From contig NW_022148523.1 in NCBI RefSeq assembly GCF_901933205.1, positions 1 to 64,000 of the forward strand: a DNA stretch of 64,000 nt, in the 5' to 3' direction. A model generated the notes under the pieces. It had not been told where the DNA came from and made no database searches. It saw nothing but the letters and a program-made list of their open reading frames with translations. The translations under genes and the position numbers were made by a program. Positions 1-42,774 of the stretch are shown one piece after another; within the stretch, counting starts at the first letter, position 1, and every line of letters begins with the position of its first letter. The stretch is from Camarhynchus parvulus. Taxonomy: Eukaryota > Chordata > Aves > Passeriformes > Thraupidae.

Positions 1-1234
1 TCCCCAGGTGCGTTTTGCGGCTCCCACAGAATGCGTTCTGAACCCTCCCAGGCGATTTTGGGGCTCCTCCAGGCAATTTTGGGGCTCCCCAGGCGATTTT
101 GGGGCTCCCCAGGTGCGTTCTGAACCCTCCCAGGCGATTTTTGGGGCTCCTCCAGGCGATTTTGGGGCTCCCCAGGTGCGTTCTGAACCCTTCCAGGCGA
201 TTTTGGGGCTCCCCAGGTGCGTTCTGAACCCTCCCAGGGGATTTAAGGTCTCTCCAGGCAATTCTGGGGCTCCCCAGGTGATTTTGGGGCTCCCCAGGTG
301 TGTTTTGAACCCTCTCAGGGATTTTGGGGCTCCCCAGGCGATTCTGGGGCTCCCCAGGTGCATTTTGAACCCTCCCAGGGGATTTTGGGGCTCCCCAGGT
401 GATTTTGGGGCTCCCCAGGGGATTTTGGGGCTCCCCAGGTGTGTTTTGAACCCCCCAGGCAATTTTGGGGCTCCCCAGGTGCATTTTGAACCCTCCCAGG
501 GGATTTTGGGGCTCCCCAGGTGATTTTGGGGCTCCCCAGGTGTGTTTTGAACCCCCCCAGGCAATTTTGGGGCTCCCCAGATGATTTTGGGGCTCCCCAG
601 GTGTGTTTTGAACCCCCCCAGGCAATTTTGGGGCTCCCCAGATGATTTTGGGGCTCCCCAGGTGTGTTTTGAACTCTTCCAGGCGATTTTGGGGCTCCCC
701 AGGTGATTTTGAGGCTCCCCAGGCGATTCTGGGGCTCCCCAGGTGCGTTCTGAACCCTCCCAGGGGATTTTGGGGCTCCCCAGGCAATTTTGGGGCTCCC
801 CAGGCGATTTTGGGGCTCCCCAGGCGATTCTGGGGCTCCCCAGGTGCGTTCTGAACCCTTCCAGGGGATTTAGGGTCTCTCCAGGCGATTTTGGGGCTCC
901 CCAGGTGATTTTGGGGCTCCCCAGGTGATTTTGGGGCTCCCCAGGCGATTTTGGGGCCCCCCAGGTGCATTTTGAACCCTCCCAGGGGATTTTGGGGCTC
1001 CCCAGGTGATTTTGGGGCTCCCCAGGTGATTTTGGGGCTCCTCCAGGCAATTCTGGGGCTCCCCAGGTGATTTTGGGGCTCCCCAGGTGTGTTTTGAACC
1101 CTCTCAGGGATTTTGGGGCTCCCCAGGTGCGTTTTGAACCCCCCCAGGTGATTTTGGGGCTTCCCCAGGTGTTTTTACCCCCCCAGATGATTGTTTCCCC
1201 CCTCAGGTGATTTTTGGGACCCCTCCCCTCTCAC
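1..1234 (-). repeat. ~20-bp GATTTTGGGGCTCCCCAGG array with higher-order GTTTTGAACCC units
   Basis: In a VARS2 intron. Basic units GATTTTGGGGCTCCCCAGGT are punctuated every 60-130 bp by TGTGTTTTGAACCCTCCCAG. Confidence 0.9.
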
Positions 1235-4200
1235 CTGCTCAGGTGCGGGGGGGCTGAAGACCCCTCCCCTCTCCCACCACTGGTACCAGGCGGCCTCGAC
1301 GTAGCGGGGGCTGTACCTGGGGGGGAGGGGCACGCCCGTGGCTGTGTCCCCAGGTGTCACCTCAGGGGGGTGGCACTGCCACCAACCCCCAAAAATCCCC
1401 AAAAACCCCCCCCCAAATACCCCCAAAAAACCCACTCCAAATACCCCAAAAATCGGCTCAAAATCCATCAAAATCCACCCAAAATTCATCAAAATCCCCC
1501 CCAAAATCCATCAAAATCCACCCAAAATCCATCAAAATCCACCCCAAAATCCATCAAATCCACCCCAAAATCCATCAAATCCACCCCAAAATTCATCAAA
1601 TTCACCCCAAAATTCATCAAATTCACCCCAAAATTCATCAAATCCACCCCAAAATCCATCAAAATCCACCCCAAAATCCATCAAATCCACCCCAAAATCC
1701 ATCAAAATCCACCCCAAAATCCATCAAAATCCACCCCAAAATCCATCAAATCCACCCCAAAATCCATCAAAATCCACCCCAAAATCCATCAAATTCCATC
1801 CCAAAATCCATCAAATCCACCCCAAAATTCATCAAAATCCACCCAAAAATCACCAAAATCCACCCAAAAATCATCAAAATCCACCCCAAAATCCATCAAA
1901 ATCCACCCCAAAATCCATCAAATTCCATCCCAAAATCCATCAAATCCACCCCAAAATCCATCAAAATCCACCCCAAAATCCATCAAAATCCACCCCAAAA
2001 TTCATCAAATTCACCCCAAAATTCATCAAATTCACCCCAAAATTCATCAAATCCACCCCAAAATCCATCAAAATCCACCCCAAAATCCATCAAATCCACC
2101 CCAAAATCCATCAAAATCCACCCCAAAATCCATCAAAATCCATCCCAAAATCCATCAAATCCACCCCAAAATCCATCAAAATCCACCCAAAAATCATCAA
2201 ATTTACCCCAAAATCCATCAAATTCCACCCCAAAAATCATCAAAATCCACCCAAAATCCATCAAAATCCACCCAAAAATCATCAAAATCCACCCAAAAAT
2301 CATCAAATTTACCCCAAATGCCCCCAAACTGGGGCTGTACTGGGACAGGGCTGTCCCCAAGTGTCACCTCAGGGGGGTGGCAGTGCCACCAACCCTCCCG
2401 AAAATACCCAAAAAATCCCAAAATTCCACCCAAAATCTGCTCAGATCCACCCAAAATCAGCTCAAATTGACCCCAAAACTCATCAAAATCACCCCAAAAT
2501 CCGCTAAAATTCGCCAAAATCACCCCAAAAAAACCACCCAAAATCCCCCAAAATTTCCCAAATCCCCCCAAATTTTACCCTTTTTGCCGTCGGGCCCCAG
2601 CGGGTGCCGATATTCCACCTCAGCCTTGGGGCTCCAGCCCTTGGGGAGCGGCTGCGGCTCCTGCGGGACCAGTACGGACCAGTATGGACCAGTACGGACC
2701 AGTACGGACCAGTACGGACCAGTATGGACCAGTACAAACCAGTGTAACCCACTACAAATCAATATAACCCAGTATAAACCAGTATAACACGGTATAGACC
2801 AACATAACCCAGTACAAACCAGTATAGACCGATAAAACCCAGTATACACCAATGTAATCCAGTGTAAACCAACACAACCCAGTACAAACCAACACAGCCC
2901 AGTACAAACCAACACAGCCCAGTACAAACCAACATAACCCAGTACAAACCAACATAACCCAGTACAAACCGACATAACCCAGTATAAACCAACATAACCC
3001 AGTACAAACCAACACAGCCCAGTACAAACCAACATAACCCAGTATAAACCAACACAACCCAGTACAAACCAACACAGCCCAGTACAAACCAACATAACCC
3101 AGTATAAACCAACATAACCCAGTACAAACCAACACAGCTCAGTACAAACCAACATAACCCAGTACAAACCAACACAGCCCAGTACAAACCAACATAACCC
3201 AGTATAAACCAACACAACCCAGTACAAACCAACATAACCCAGTACAAACCAACATAACCCAGTACAAACCAAAACAGCCCAGTACAAACCAACACAGCCC
3301 AGTACAAACCAACACAACCCAGTACAAACCAGTATAGACCGATAAAACCCAGTATACACCAATGTAATCCAGTGTAAACCAACACAGCTCAGTACAAACC
3401 AACATAACCCAGTATAAACCAACATAACCCAGTACAAACCAACACAGCCCAGTACAAACCAACATAACCCAGTACAAACCAACATAACCCAGTACAAACC
3501 GACATAACCCAGTATAAACCAACATAACCCAGTACAAACCAACACAGCCCAGTACAAACCAACATAACCCAGTACAAACCGACATAACCCAGTACAAACC
3601 AACGTAACCCAGTACAAACCGACATAACCCAGTATAAACCAACATAACCCAGTACAAACCAACACAGCCCAGTACAAACCAACATAACCCAGTACAAACC
3701 GACATAACCCAGTACAAACCGACATAACTCAGTATAAACCAGTACAGAGCACCTAAAACCAGTCCAGACCAAAGCACACCAGTACAAACCAGTGCCCGTC
3801 ACAGCCAAACCCTCTCCCAGTCCCTCCCAGTCCCCCCAAATCCCCTCCCAGTCCCCCCAGTACAAACCGGTAACCCCAAATCCCCCTTTAACCCTTTCCC
3901 AGTCCCACCCAAACCCCTCCCCAGTCCCTCCCAGTCCCCCCCCCCAGTGCCCCAAACCAGTGCCCCCAAATCCCCCTTTAACCCTTTCCCAGCCCCTCCC
4001 AGTCCCCCCAGTTCCCCACCTTCCCCTCCACCGCCCCTCTCTCCCTCCTCAGCCGCTGCCGCTTCTCCCTCTGCTCTCGGCCTCGCAGCCTCGCCCGCTC
4101 GGGCCCGTCCCAGGCGGGGCTCCCGGGGCTCTCCCCGGCCGGAGGGGTCCCCGCTGAGGGGTTCCGCTGCTCCAGCCCCGGGGCCGGGCCCGGGGAGCCC

Positions 4201-4261
4201 CGGGAGGCCCCAAAACCCGGGGGGCGCCGAGGGCAGCGCGGCTGAGGGAGGGCGCCGCCAT
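1235..4261 (-). CDS. VARS2: Mitochondrial valyl-tRNA synthetase, N-terminal exons (partial)
   Basis: Charges mitochondrial tRNA-Val with valine. Three minus-strand exons are visible: about 4261-4032, 2660-2579 and 1341-1235; the catalytic core lies beyond the left edge. The third exon reads [20 protein letters not shown], the conserved segment just before the Rossmann fold. The second holds [19 protein letters not shown]. The end of the first has a basic [14 protein letters not shown] stretch. The WxPK and PLPP residues match VARS2 better than cytosolic VARS1. Splice phases join exons 1-2-3 cleanly (G|CC across the last junction). Odd: the only well-placed ATG (4261, AAGATGGCGG context) is in a different frame from the conserved end of exon 1, so a base is missing or a non-AUG start or extra splice is used. 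Head-to-head with GTF2H4. Confidence 0.82.
1342..2578 (-). repeat. ATCCATCAAAATCCACCCCAA array flanked by a duplicated acceptor region
   Basis: 1440-2310 is a 20-22 bp array. The ~55-bp acceptor-side sequence at 1340-1395 (GTGTCACCTCAGGGGGGTGG) recurs at 2350-2405, so the array sits between two copies of the intron end. Confidence 0.88.
2661..4031 (-). repeat. 20-bp CCAGTACAAACCAACATAAC array
   Basis: About 1.1 kb of highly regular CCCAGTACAAACCAACA(T/C)A units in VARS2 intron 1, followed by a CCCAGTCCCTCCCAGTCCCC stretch to the end of exon 1. Confidence 0.93.
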
Positions 4262-4397
4262 CTTGGAGTGGGCGGGGCGGGACACGTGACCGGGGAAAGG
4301 GCGGGAACCGCGTCACGTGACCGGGGAAAGGGCGGGAAGCTGGGTTGGGGGCGTGGCCTCGGCGGGAAGGGGGCGTGGCCTTGGGCCGCGGCGTGCG
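4262..4397. promoter_or_regulatory. Bidirectional CpG promoter of VARS2 and GTF2H4
   Basis: GC-rich, CpG-dense stretch between the VARS2 start and the first GTF2H4 donor (GCG|GTGAGTG at 4397/4398). It contains two E-boxes (CACGTG at 4283-4288 and 4314-4319), each followed by GACCGGGGAAAGGGCGGGAA, so a 31-bp unit is duplicated. A YY1-type AAGATGGCGGC (minus strand) overlaps the VARS2 ATG at 4259-4261. No TATA box is seen. Confidence 0.7.
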
Positions 4398-5010
4398 GTG
4401 AGTGTTTGGGGGGATTTTGGGGGAAATTTGGGGGAATTTTGGGGAATTTGGGGGGGAAATTGGGGTGGGGAGGCTGGAGGGGGAGCGTAGGGGTTGCTGG
4501 GGTAATTGGGGAGGATTTGGGTTAATTGCGGAGTTTGGGGTAATTTGGTTTAATTGGGGTTGATTGGGGAGTTTGGGGGTAATTTGGGGGATTTTGGGGA
4601 ATTTGGGGGAAATCGGGGGTGGGGGGGGGGGGGAGTGGGGTGGAGCAGAGGGGATTGGGGTTAGTGGGGAGGTTTGGGGTAATTGGGGGCTCTCTAGTAA
4701 TTGGGGTTAATTGGGGTTAATTGGGGGGTTTGGGGTAATTGAGGAGTTTGGGGTAATTGGGGGTGGGGGTTTGCGTTAATTTGGGCGGTTTGGGGTTAAT
4801 TGGGATTTGGGATAATCGGGGGTTTGGGCTAATTGGGTGGTTTGGGGCAATTTGAGTTAATTGGGGGTTAATGGGGGGTTTGGGGTAATTGGGGTTAATT
4901 TGGGTAATTGGGGTTAATTTGGGTATGGGGGTTGGGGTAAAGTGTGGGTATAATGGGGTTGTGGCTAATTGGTGGGGGTGAGAGTGTGAGTGGGGGTTTG
5001 GGGCCCAGGG
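4398..5010 (+). repeat. G/T-rich irregular array in GTF2H4 intron 1
   Basis: Loose repeats of GGGGTTAATTGGGG, TTTGGGGTAATT and related words on the plus strand. The transcribed RNA would be G-rich. No gene seen. Confidence 0.75.
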
Positions 5011-5946
5011 AGGTGCCCCCAGGTGTGCCCAGGTGTAACCCAGGTTATTACACAGGTGCCCAGCTGTGCCCAGGTGTGCCCAGGTGTGCCCAGGTTATTA
5101 CACAGGTACCCAGCTGTGCCCAGCTGTGCCCAGCTGTGCCCAGGTGTAACCCAGGTTATTACACAGGTACCCAGCTGTGCCCAGGTGTGCCCAGGTGTGC
5201 CCAGGTGTAACCCAGGTTAGTACACAGGTACCCAGGTGTGCCCAGGTGTAACCCAGGTGTAACCCAGGTTATTACACAGGTACCCAGGTGTACCCAGGTG
5301 CCCCCAGCTGTGCCCAGGTGTAACCCAGGAGTGCCCAGGTGTAACCCAGGTTATTTCACAGGTGTGCCCAGGTGTGCCCACGTGTGCCCAGGTGTAACCC
5401 GGGTGTAACCCAGGTTATTTCACAGGGACCCAGGTGTGCCCACGTGTGCCCAGGTGTGCCCAGGTGTAACCCAGGTTATTTTACAGGTACCCAGATGTGC
5501 CCAGCTGTGCCCAGGTGTGCCCGGGTGTAACCCAGGTTATTTCACAGGTGCCCAGCTGTGCCCACGTGTGCCCAGGTGTAACCCAGGTTATTACACAGGT
5601 ACCCAGCTGTGCCCAGCTGTGCCCAGGTGTAACCCGGGTGTAACCGAGGTTATTTCACAGGTACCCAGGTGCCCCCAGGTGCCCCCAGGTGCCCCCAGGT
5701 GTGCCCAGGTGTGCCCAGGCCATGTCCCGGGTTCAGCTGCAGTGCAAGAACCTGCAGGAGATCCTGCCCCAGGTGTAACCCAGGTTATTACACAGGTACC
5801 CAGGTGTGCCCAGGTGTAACCCAGGTTATTTCACAGGTGTGCCCAGGTGTGCCCAGGTGTGCCCAGGTGTAACCCGGGTGTAACCCAGGTTATTTCACAG
5901 GTACCCAGGTGCCCCCAGGTGCCCCCAGGTGCCCCCAGGTGCCCAG
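5010..5946 (+). repeat. CCCAGGTGTGCCCAGGTGTAA array with a decoy first coding exon
   Basis: Units of TGCCCAGGTG and TAACCCAGGTTATTACACAG lead up to the real GTF2H4 acceptor. At 5719-5771 there is a second copy of the start of the first coding exon: it has an acceptor, an ATG at 5722, codons for [17 protein letters not shown], and ends in CAG|GTGTAA. Joined to the exon at 5947 it would stay in frame. Confidence 0.85.
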
Positions 5947-17643
<11,697 letters not shown>

Positions 17644-18428
17644 CCCCGAAAACCCCCAATTCACCGAGTTTGGGATCCCCGAAAACCCCCGGAGCCTCAA
17701 AATCCCAGAGTTTGGGGTCCAAAATACCCCAAAGTAACCAATTTTGGGGTTACTGGGCCACGCCGACGTCAAACGCTTCTGGAAGCGCCAGAAACACAAC
17801 GGCTGACCCCAAAACCCCAAAATACCCCAAATCCCAGAGTTTGGGATCCCTAAAAATCCCCAAAATCCCTGAAATCCCCAAGTTTGGGGTCCAAAAATCT
17901 CCAAATTTGGGGTTCCTGGGCCACCCCGACATCAAACGCTTCTGGAAGAGGCCAGAAACACAACGGCTGACCCCGAAAACCCCAAATTCCTCGAGTTTGG
18001 GATCCCCGAAAACCCCCAAATACCAAAAACCCCGAAATCCCAGAGTGTGGAGTCCAGAAAACCTCAAAATCCCAAAATTTGGGGTTCCTGGGGCACCTCG
18101 ACGTCAAACGCTTCTGGAAGAGGCAGAAACACAACGGCTGACCCCGAAAAACCCCAAAATACCCCAAATCCCAGAGTTTGGGATCCCAAAATCCTCAAAA
18201 TCGCAGAATTTGGGGTCCAAAAAACCTCAAAATCGCCAAATTTGGGGTCCTGGCGCCCCAGAATGGCTCCTGCAAATCCAGAACTTCGGGTTTGGGATCT
18301 TTGGGGTTCCGGGTGCCCCAAAATTTGGGGTCCTGGCTCCTCGTTCCCTCAAAAATCCAGGATTTGTAGGGAAAATGTCATTTTTTTTGTACAAACGCTG
18401 ATTTTTGGGAAGGTTTTTTTGTAGTAAA
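17644..18428 (+). repeat. GTF2H4: GTF2H4 3' UTR with repeated C-terminal coding units
   Basis: After the TGA at 17641-17643 the last ~50 coding bases (GACGTCAAACGCTTCTGGAA ... AACGGCTGA) recur three times, ending at about 17806, 17970 and 18141, in units of 163-171 bp with CCCAAAATACCCC flanks. The third carries an extra base (GGAAGAGGCCAG). They lie after the stop, so they are 3' UTR or downstream sequence. Confidence 0.85.
18423..18428 (+). terminator. Possible GTF2H4 poly(A) signal (AGTAAA variant)
   Basis: AGTAAA preceded by a T-rich stretch with TTTGTACAAACG. No canonical AATAAA was found between the stop codon and the DHX16 promoter. Confidence 0.35.
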
Positions 18429-18719
18429 AACATTTTGAACCAAAAAAGCAAAGTTTGGAAAGCCTGAGGGAAAAGGAGATCCTGGAGATTTTGGGGGATT
18501 TGGTGGGAAAATCCCGGATTTTGGGGAGTAAAATTGTGGGATTTTTGGGAATTTCGGAGTGGGGGGAGTTGAGGGGGGGGGGCTGGGAGTTCTGAGGGGA
18601 AAACCACGGATTTAGGGAAAATAGCGACGAATTCCCGGGGGAGAGACGGGACTGATGGATTTTAGGGATAAAAATGGGGATTTTGGGGATAAAAACGGGA
18701 ATTTCGGCCCCAATATCCC
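18429..18719. other. GTF2H4-DHX16 intergenic spacer
   Basis: About 290 bp of G/A-rich, weakly repetitive sequence (GGGATTTTGGGG words). No gene seen. Confidence 0.6.
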
Positions 18720-18948
18720 AAATGCCGCATTTGTATTGCGCTTCTCAAAGCGGCGTTACGGTAAAGCCGCCATCGCTCTCGCGATATTACGGTAACCCCG
18801 CTAGTGGGCGCGCCCTCGCGCTGATTGGCCGAACCCGCCCACCGCGCGCTACCCGGGCGCTGATTGGTCGCGTCTTTCCCGCGCTGGGCGCTGATTGGGC
18901 GGCTCCGTGAGGGAGGAGGAGAAGGAGGAGGAAGAAGCAGAAGCGGCC
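18720..18948 (+). promoter_or_regulatory. DHX16 CpG promoter
   Basis: CpG-rich, with a TCTCGCGA element (18777-18784, ZBTB33/BANP-like) and three inverted CCAAT boxes in a repeated GCGCTGATTGG context (about 18820, 18859, 18889; spacing 30-39 bp), an NF-Y pattern. No TATA box. Confidence 0.65.
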
Positions 18949-39176
<20,228 letters not shown>

Positions 39177-39224
39177 ACCCCCCCGGGGACTTTGGGGACA
39201 TTTGGGGACATTTGGGGACAGCCC

Positions 39225-39230
39225 AATAGA
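39225..39230 (+). terminator. DHX16 poly(A) signal (AATAGA variant)
   Basis: AATAGA lies about 50 bases after the stop codon. Cleavage just downstream would fall right beside the opposing C6orf136 signal. Confidence 0.5.
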
Positions 39231-39278
39231 GCCCCCCCGCGCTCGGGGACGCCGCTGTCCCCGTGTCACCGCTGCTCC

Positions 39279-39284
39279 TTTATT
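39279..39284 (-). terminator. C6orf136 poly(A) signal
   Basis: Canonical AATAAA on the minus strand, about 90 bases past the C6orf136 stop codon. Confidence 0.75.
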
Positions 39285-39375
39285 CTGTACATTAATTTAA
39301 GGGGGGGAGGGGACACAGGTGACAAAGGTTGGGCGGGGAGGGGACACAGGTGTCCCTGTCACCTCGGCGGCGGCC

Positions 39376-42300
39376 TCAGGGCCGGGCCAGCGCCACCGCC
39401 AGCGCCGCGGCCACCAGCAGCTTCTTGGGCTCGGGGACGGCCGTGGGGGCTGGCATCAGCTGGGGGGGACACGCGGGGTCAGGGGACACCGGGGGTGGCA
39501 CCCAGGTGTCCCCAAGGTGTCCCCAAGGTGTCCCCAGACTCACCTTGTCCACGCGGTGGCAGCGGATGAGCCCCTGGGAGTTGAGGAAGAAGGTGGAGAG
39601 GGCGTCGTAGGACCTGGGGGGACATCGAGGGGGGACTTGGGGACATCGGGGTGGCGCTGACCCCTCGGGGGACAGGGGTGGCACGGGGGTGACACAGGTG
39701 TGTCTGGGAGTGACACAGGTGTGACACAGGTGTGTCACAGGTGTGTCACTGAGCGCAGCAGGTGCCATTTGTCCCGGTGGTACCAGGGGGTGACACAGAG
39801 GGTGGCATGGGGATGACAGGGGGTGACACAGTGACACAGGGGCAGTGACACAGGGGCAGTGACACAGGGGGTGACACGGGGATGGCACAGTGACAATGGG
39901 GGGTGTCCCAGGTGTGTCTGTACCTGAGCAGGGTCCGTTTGTCCCGCCGGTACCAGCGCAGCAGCAGCAGGTGCAGGGGCAGTGACACAGGGGCAGTGAC
40001 ACAGGGGGTGACACAGGGGGTGACACGGGGATGGCACAGTGACAATGGGGGGTGTCCCAGGTGTGTCCGTACCTCAGCAGGGTCCGTTTGTCCCGCCGGT
40101 ACCAGCGCAGCAGCAGCAGGTGCAGGGGCAGCCCCGTCAGGCGCCACCGCGCCCGCACGCTCCAATCCTCCGGGTGCCGCGTCAGCGCCAGCACCTCCAG
40201 CCTGAGGCTGGCAAAGTAACCCCAGGCCAGGGCCCGGCACAGCGCCACGGCCACGGCGTACATGGCGCGGCCCCTGGGGACACGGGACAGGGTCATTGTC
40301 ACCCGCTGTCACCTCCCTGTGACACCCCATCACTGCCCGAAAGTATTGTCACCCGCTGTCACCTCCCTGTGACACCCCATCACTGCCCGCAACACCGCCC
40401 CGGCCACGGCGTACATGGCGCGGCCCCTGGGGACACAGGGACACGGGACAGGGTCATTGTCACCCATTGTCACCTCCCTGTGACACCCTGACACTGCTGC
40501 TGTCACCCATTGTCACCCGCATCACTGCCCGGCACAGCGCCACGGCCACGGCATACATGGCGCGGCCCCTGGGGACACAGGGACACGGGACAGTGTCATT
40601 GTCACCCGCTGTCACCTCCCTGTGACACTCCCTGTGCCACCCCATCACTGCCATTGTCACCCACTGTCACCTCCCTGTGCCACCCTGACACGCCCCACCA
40701 CGTCACCTTCCCAGGGCCACCCTGCAGGGACAGGGCTGTCCCCAGTGTCCCCTCGGTGTCCCCAGTGTCACCCACCGCGTGTGCAGGTGCAGCAGGTGGT
40801 TCTGACCCCCCCGGTGTCCCCTCGGTGTCCCCAGTGTCACCCACCGCGTGTGCAGGTGCAGGTGCTGGCACTGGAACTCCACGTCGGGGGCATACAGGCC
40901 GTAATCCGGGATCTTCAGGAAGAAATTGGGGAGCTGGGGGGGGGGACAGGGGGGTCACCGGGCTGCTGTCACCCCCCCAGGGTCACTGTCACCTCCTTTC
41001 CTGTCAATCACCCACAATTTTGTCACCTCCTCCCCATTGTCACCCCCTCCCTGGGCCTTTTCGTCACCCCCTTCTCCATTTTGTCACCTCCTCCCCATTC
41101 GTCACTCCTTTCTTTGTTACCCTCGCCCCTCTTGTCACCCCTCCCCATTCCGTCACCCCCCTCCCCAATTCTGTCACCCCCTCCCCAAATTTGTCACCCT
41201 CTCCCTGGGCCTTTTCGTCACCCCCCTCCCCATTCTGTCCCCTTCCCCATTTCGTCACCCCTTCCCCATTTTGTCACCCTGCCCATTCTGTCACCCCCCC
41301 TCCATTTCCTCCCCCCATGGTGCCCCACCAGGTGTCCCGCAGGTGTCACCTCGTGCCGCAGCCTCTCGGCCATGCTGGCCAGGTGCTCCTCCATGGACGG
41401 GGGGGGGCTCTGGGGGTTCCCCCCGCGCCCCTTCGGCCCGGGGGGGGTCCCGGGGCTGGGGGGGGGTCCCAGCAGCAGCCGCCCCCCCAAGGGGGGGTCC
41501 CTGACGTCGATGTCGTCCTCGCGCCGCCCGTCCACCGTGGTCACCCCCCCGAGCCCCTCCAGCCCCCGGGGGGGGGTCCCGGGGGGCCGGGGGGGGCAGC
41601 GCGGGGGGGGCAGCAGCGCCAGGGCCGGGCCCCGAACCAGGGGGGGCTCCAGGTCCTGGAAATGGGGGGAAAAAAGGGGAATTTGGGGAGGGGGGAAAGG
41701 GGGAATTTGGGGGGGGTATGGGGGGATTTGGGGAGGGGGGATGGGGAATTTTGGGGGGGCAAATGGGGATTTTGGGGGTATGAGGGGATTTGGGGAGAAA
41801 AAGAAGATTTGGGCAGAAAATAATTTGGGGGGAGGAAAAGGGGATTTGGGGGAAAAAGGTGAATTGGGGGGAAAGGGGAATTTGGGGGGAAAATGGGAAT
41901 TTGGGGGAAAGGGGAATTTGGAGGGGAAAAGGGGAATTTGGAGGGGAAAGGGGGAATTTGGGGTAAAAGGGGAATTTGTGGGGGTAAAAAGGGAATTTGG
42001 GATTGGAGCCGTGTGGGGAGGGGGCTGAGGAAATGCAGGACCCCCCAGGGATGGGGAAAAATGGGGAATTTGGGGCTGGGGGAGTGAGGGAGCACCCGGG
42101 GGTGGGATTGGGTCGTTCAAGGTGGGATTTGCCCCATGGGAAAGGAGATGTTACCCGATTTTCGAGAGATTTACCCCATTTTTGGGGGGATTTGCCCCAT
42201 TTTAGGAGGGTTTACCACATGGAAAATGGGGATTTTCAGGATTTTGGGGAGATTTACCCCATTTTTGGGGGGATTTGCCCCATTTGGTTCCCACCAGGAA

Positions 42301-42774
42301 CCCCCGGCTCCTCCCCCAGAACGAAGCCCCGCCCCCAGCATGAACCCGCCCGTAATTTCCATGACCACGCCCCATTAGCGGAAAACCGAAAGTATTCAAG
42401 GATGTTCATTTGCATAACCACGCCCAGCCTAAATTTTAACGGTGCTACTATTTGCATGTCCCCGCCCACCCCTTGCTCTCTATTTACATAACCCCCTTCC
42501 CAAAACAACCCGCGCCTCAATTTGTGTAACCCCGCCCCTCCCTACCGCCCACAACCCATCTCTTTTGCATAACCCCACCCACTCTGCGGCCCTATTTGCA
42601 TAACCCCGCCCCGTCTCTCCCCCCTCAGCGCTCTCCCCTCACCTGCGGCCGCGCTCGGTAGCGGCGGCGCGGCGGGGCCGGACCGGGAGGCGCCGCGGCG
42701 GCTGCCGGAGCCCAGGCGCGGCCGGGCCGGAGGCGGACGCTGGCGGTGACGGTGGCGGTGACGTGCCGGTACAT
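39376..42774 (-). CDS. C6orf136: C6orf136 orthologue (uncharacterised protein)
   Basis: Function unknown; the family carries a conserved C-terminal domain. Six minus-strand exons: 42774-42643 (MYRHVTATV ... YRARPQ), 41655-41350 (Pro-rich, ending SMEEHLASMAERLRHE), 40933-40845 (LPNFFLKIPDYGLYAPDVEF), 40273-40073 (RAMYAVAVALCRALAWGYFA, LEVLALTRHPEDW, WRLTGLPLHLLLLRWYRRDK), 39613-39544 (SYDALSTFFLNSQGLIRCHR) and 39459-39376 (LMPAPTAVPEPKKLLVAAAL, stop). All phases agree. It matches the human protein across the MEEHL motif, the Leu-rich domain and the KKLLV tail. The Pro-rich middle exon is mostly C/G homopolymer and poorly constrained. Exon-edge copies lie in its introns (39921-39979, 40398-40436, 40520-40575, 40772-40796). 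Confidence 0.93.
39614..40072 (-). repeat. C6orf136 intron: exon-end copy and GTGACACAGGGGCA repeats
   Basis: 39921-39979 repeats the 3' end of exon 40273-40073 with its donor (minus strand CGGACCCTGCTCAG|GTACAG). 39780-39900 and 39978-40060 are duplicated GTGACACAGG arrays. Confidence 0.82.
40274..40844 (-). repeat. C6orf136 intron: two decoy exon starts and one decoy exon end
   Basis: CCACGGCGTACATGGCGCGG recurs near 40398-40436 and 40530-40575 (minus strand: acceptor plus GGGCCGCGCCATGTACGC). 40772-40796 copies the end of the next exon (CACCCACCGCGTGTGCAGGT). Flanks are ATTGTCACCCGCTGTCACC repeats. Confidence 0.82.
40934..41349. repeat. CCATTTTGTCACCCCCTCCC array
   Basis: Pyrimidine-rich ~20-bp units in a C6orf136 intron. 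Confidence 0.75.
41656..42350. repeat. Purine-rich GGGGAATTTGGGGGGAAA array
   Basis: Almost pure purine on the plus strand from 41657 to 42000, then GATTTACCCCATTTTTGGGG units up to 42290. No gene. Confidence 0.75.
42394..42620. promoter_or_regulatory. Octamer plus GC-box tandem array in C6orf136 intron 1
   Basis: ATTTGCAT octamers at 42408-42415, 42450-42457 and 42594-42601, with degenerate versions at 42482 (ATTTACAT) and 42563 (TTTTGCAT), each followed by AACC or GTCC and then a CCCGCCC or CCACGCCC box, spaced about 35-45 bp. Likely POU/Sp-type sites, about 170 bp inside the gene. Confidence 0.6.

Noticed and set aside
1235..1341. Cytosolic VARS1 instead of VARS2
   Set aside because: The WSPK and PLPP residues and the short basic N-terminal exon fit VARS2, and the GTF2H4 neighbour is the VARS2 partner in human.
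1214..2787. Very long plus-strand ORFs rich in HPKIHQNPP and PKSIKST repeats
   Set aside because: They are open only because the 20-22 bp array lacks stops in every frame. They overlap VARS2 exons on the other strand and show no codon constraint.
2520..3955. Long minus-strand [13 protein letters not shown] repeat ORFs resembling membrane proteins
   Set aside because: Pure translation of the CCAGTACAAACC minisatellite. No start context, no family match, and a real VARS2 exon lies in the same interval.
5010..5940. Possible CRISPR-like or telomere-like repeat
   Set aside because: Units are contiguous and degenerate without unique spacers, and it is vertebrate intron sequence.
17644..18260. Processed pseudogene of GTF2H4 in its own 3' UTR
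   Set aside because: The copies include only the last ~50 coding bases plus the same downstream sequence at constant period, which indicates tandem duplication rather than retroposition.
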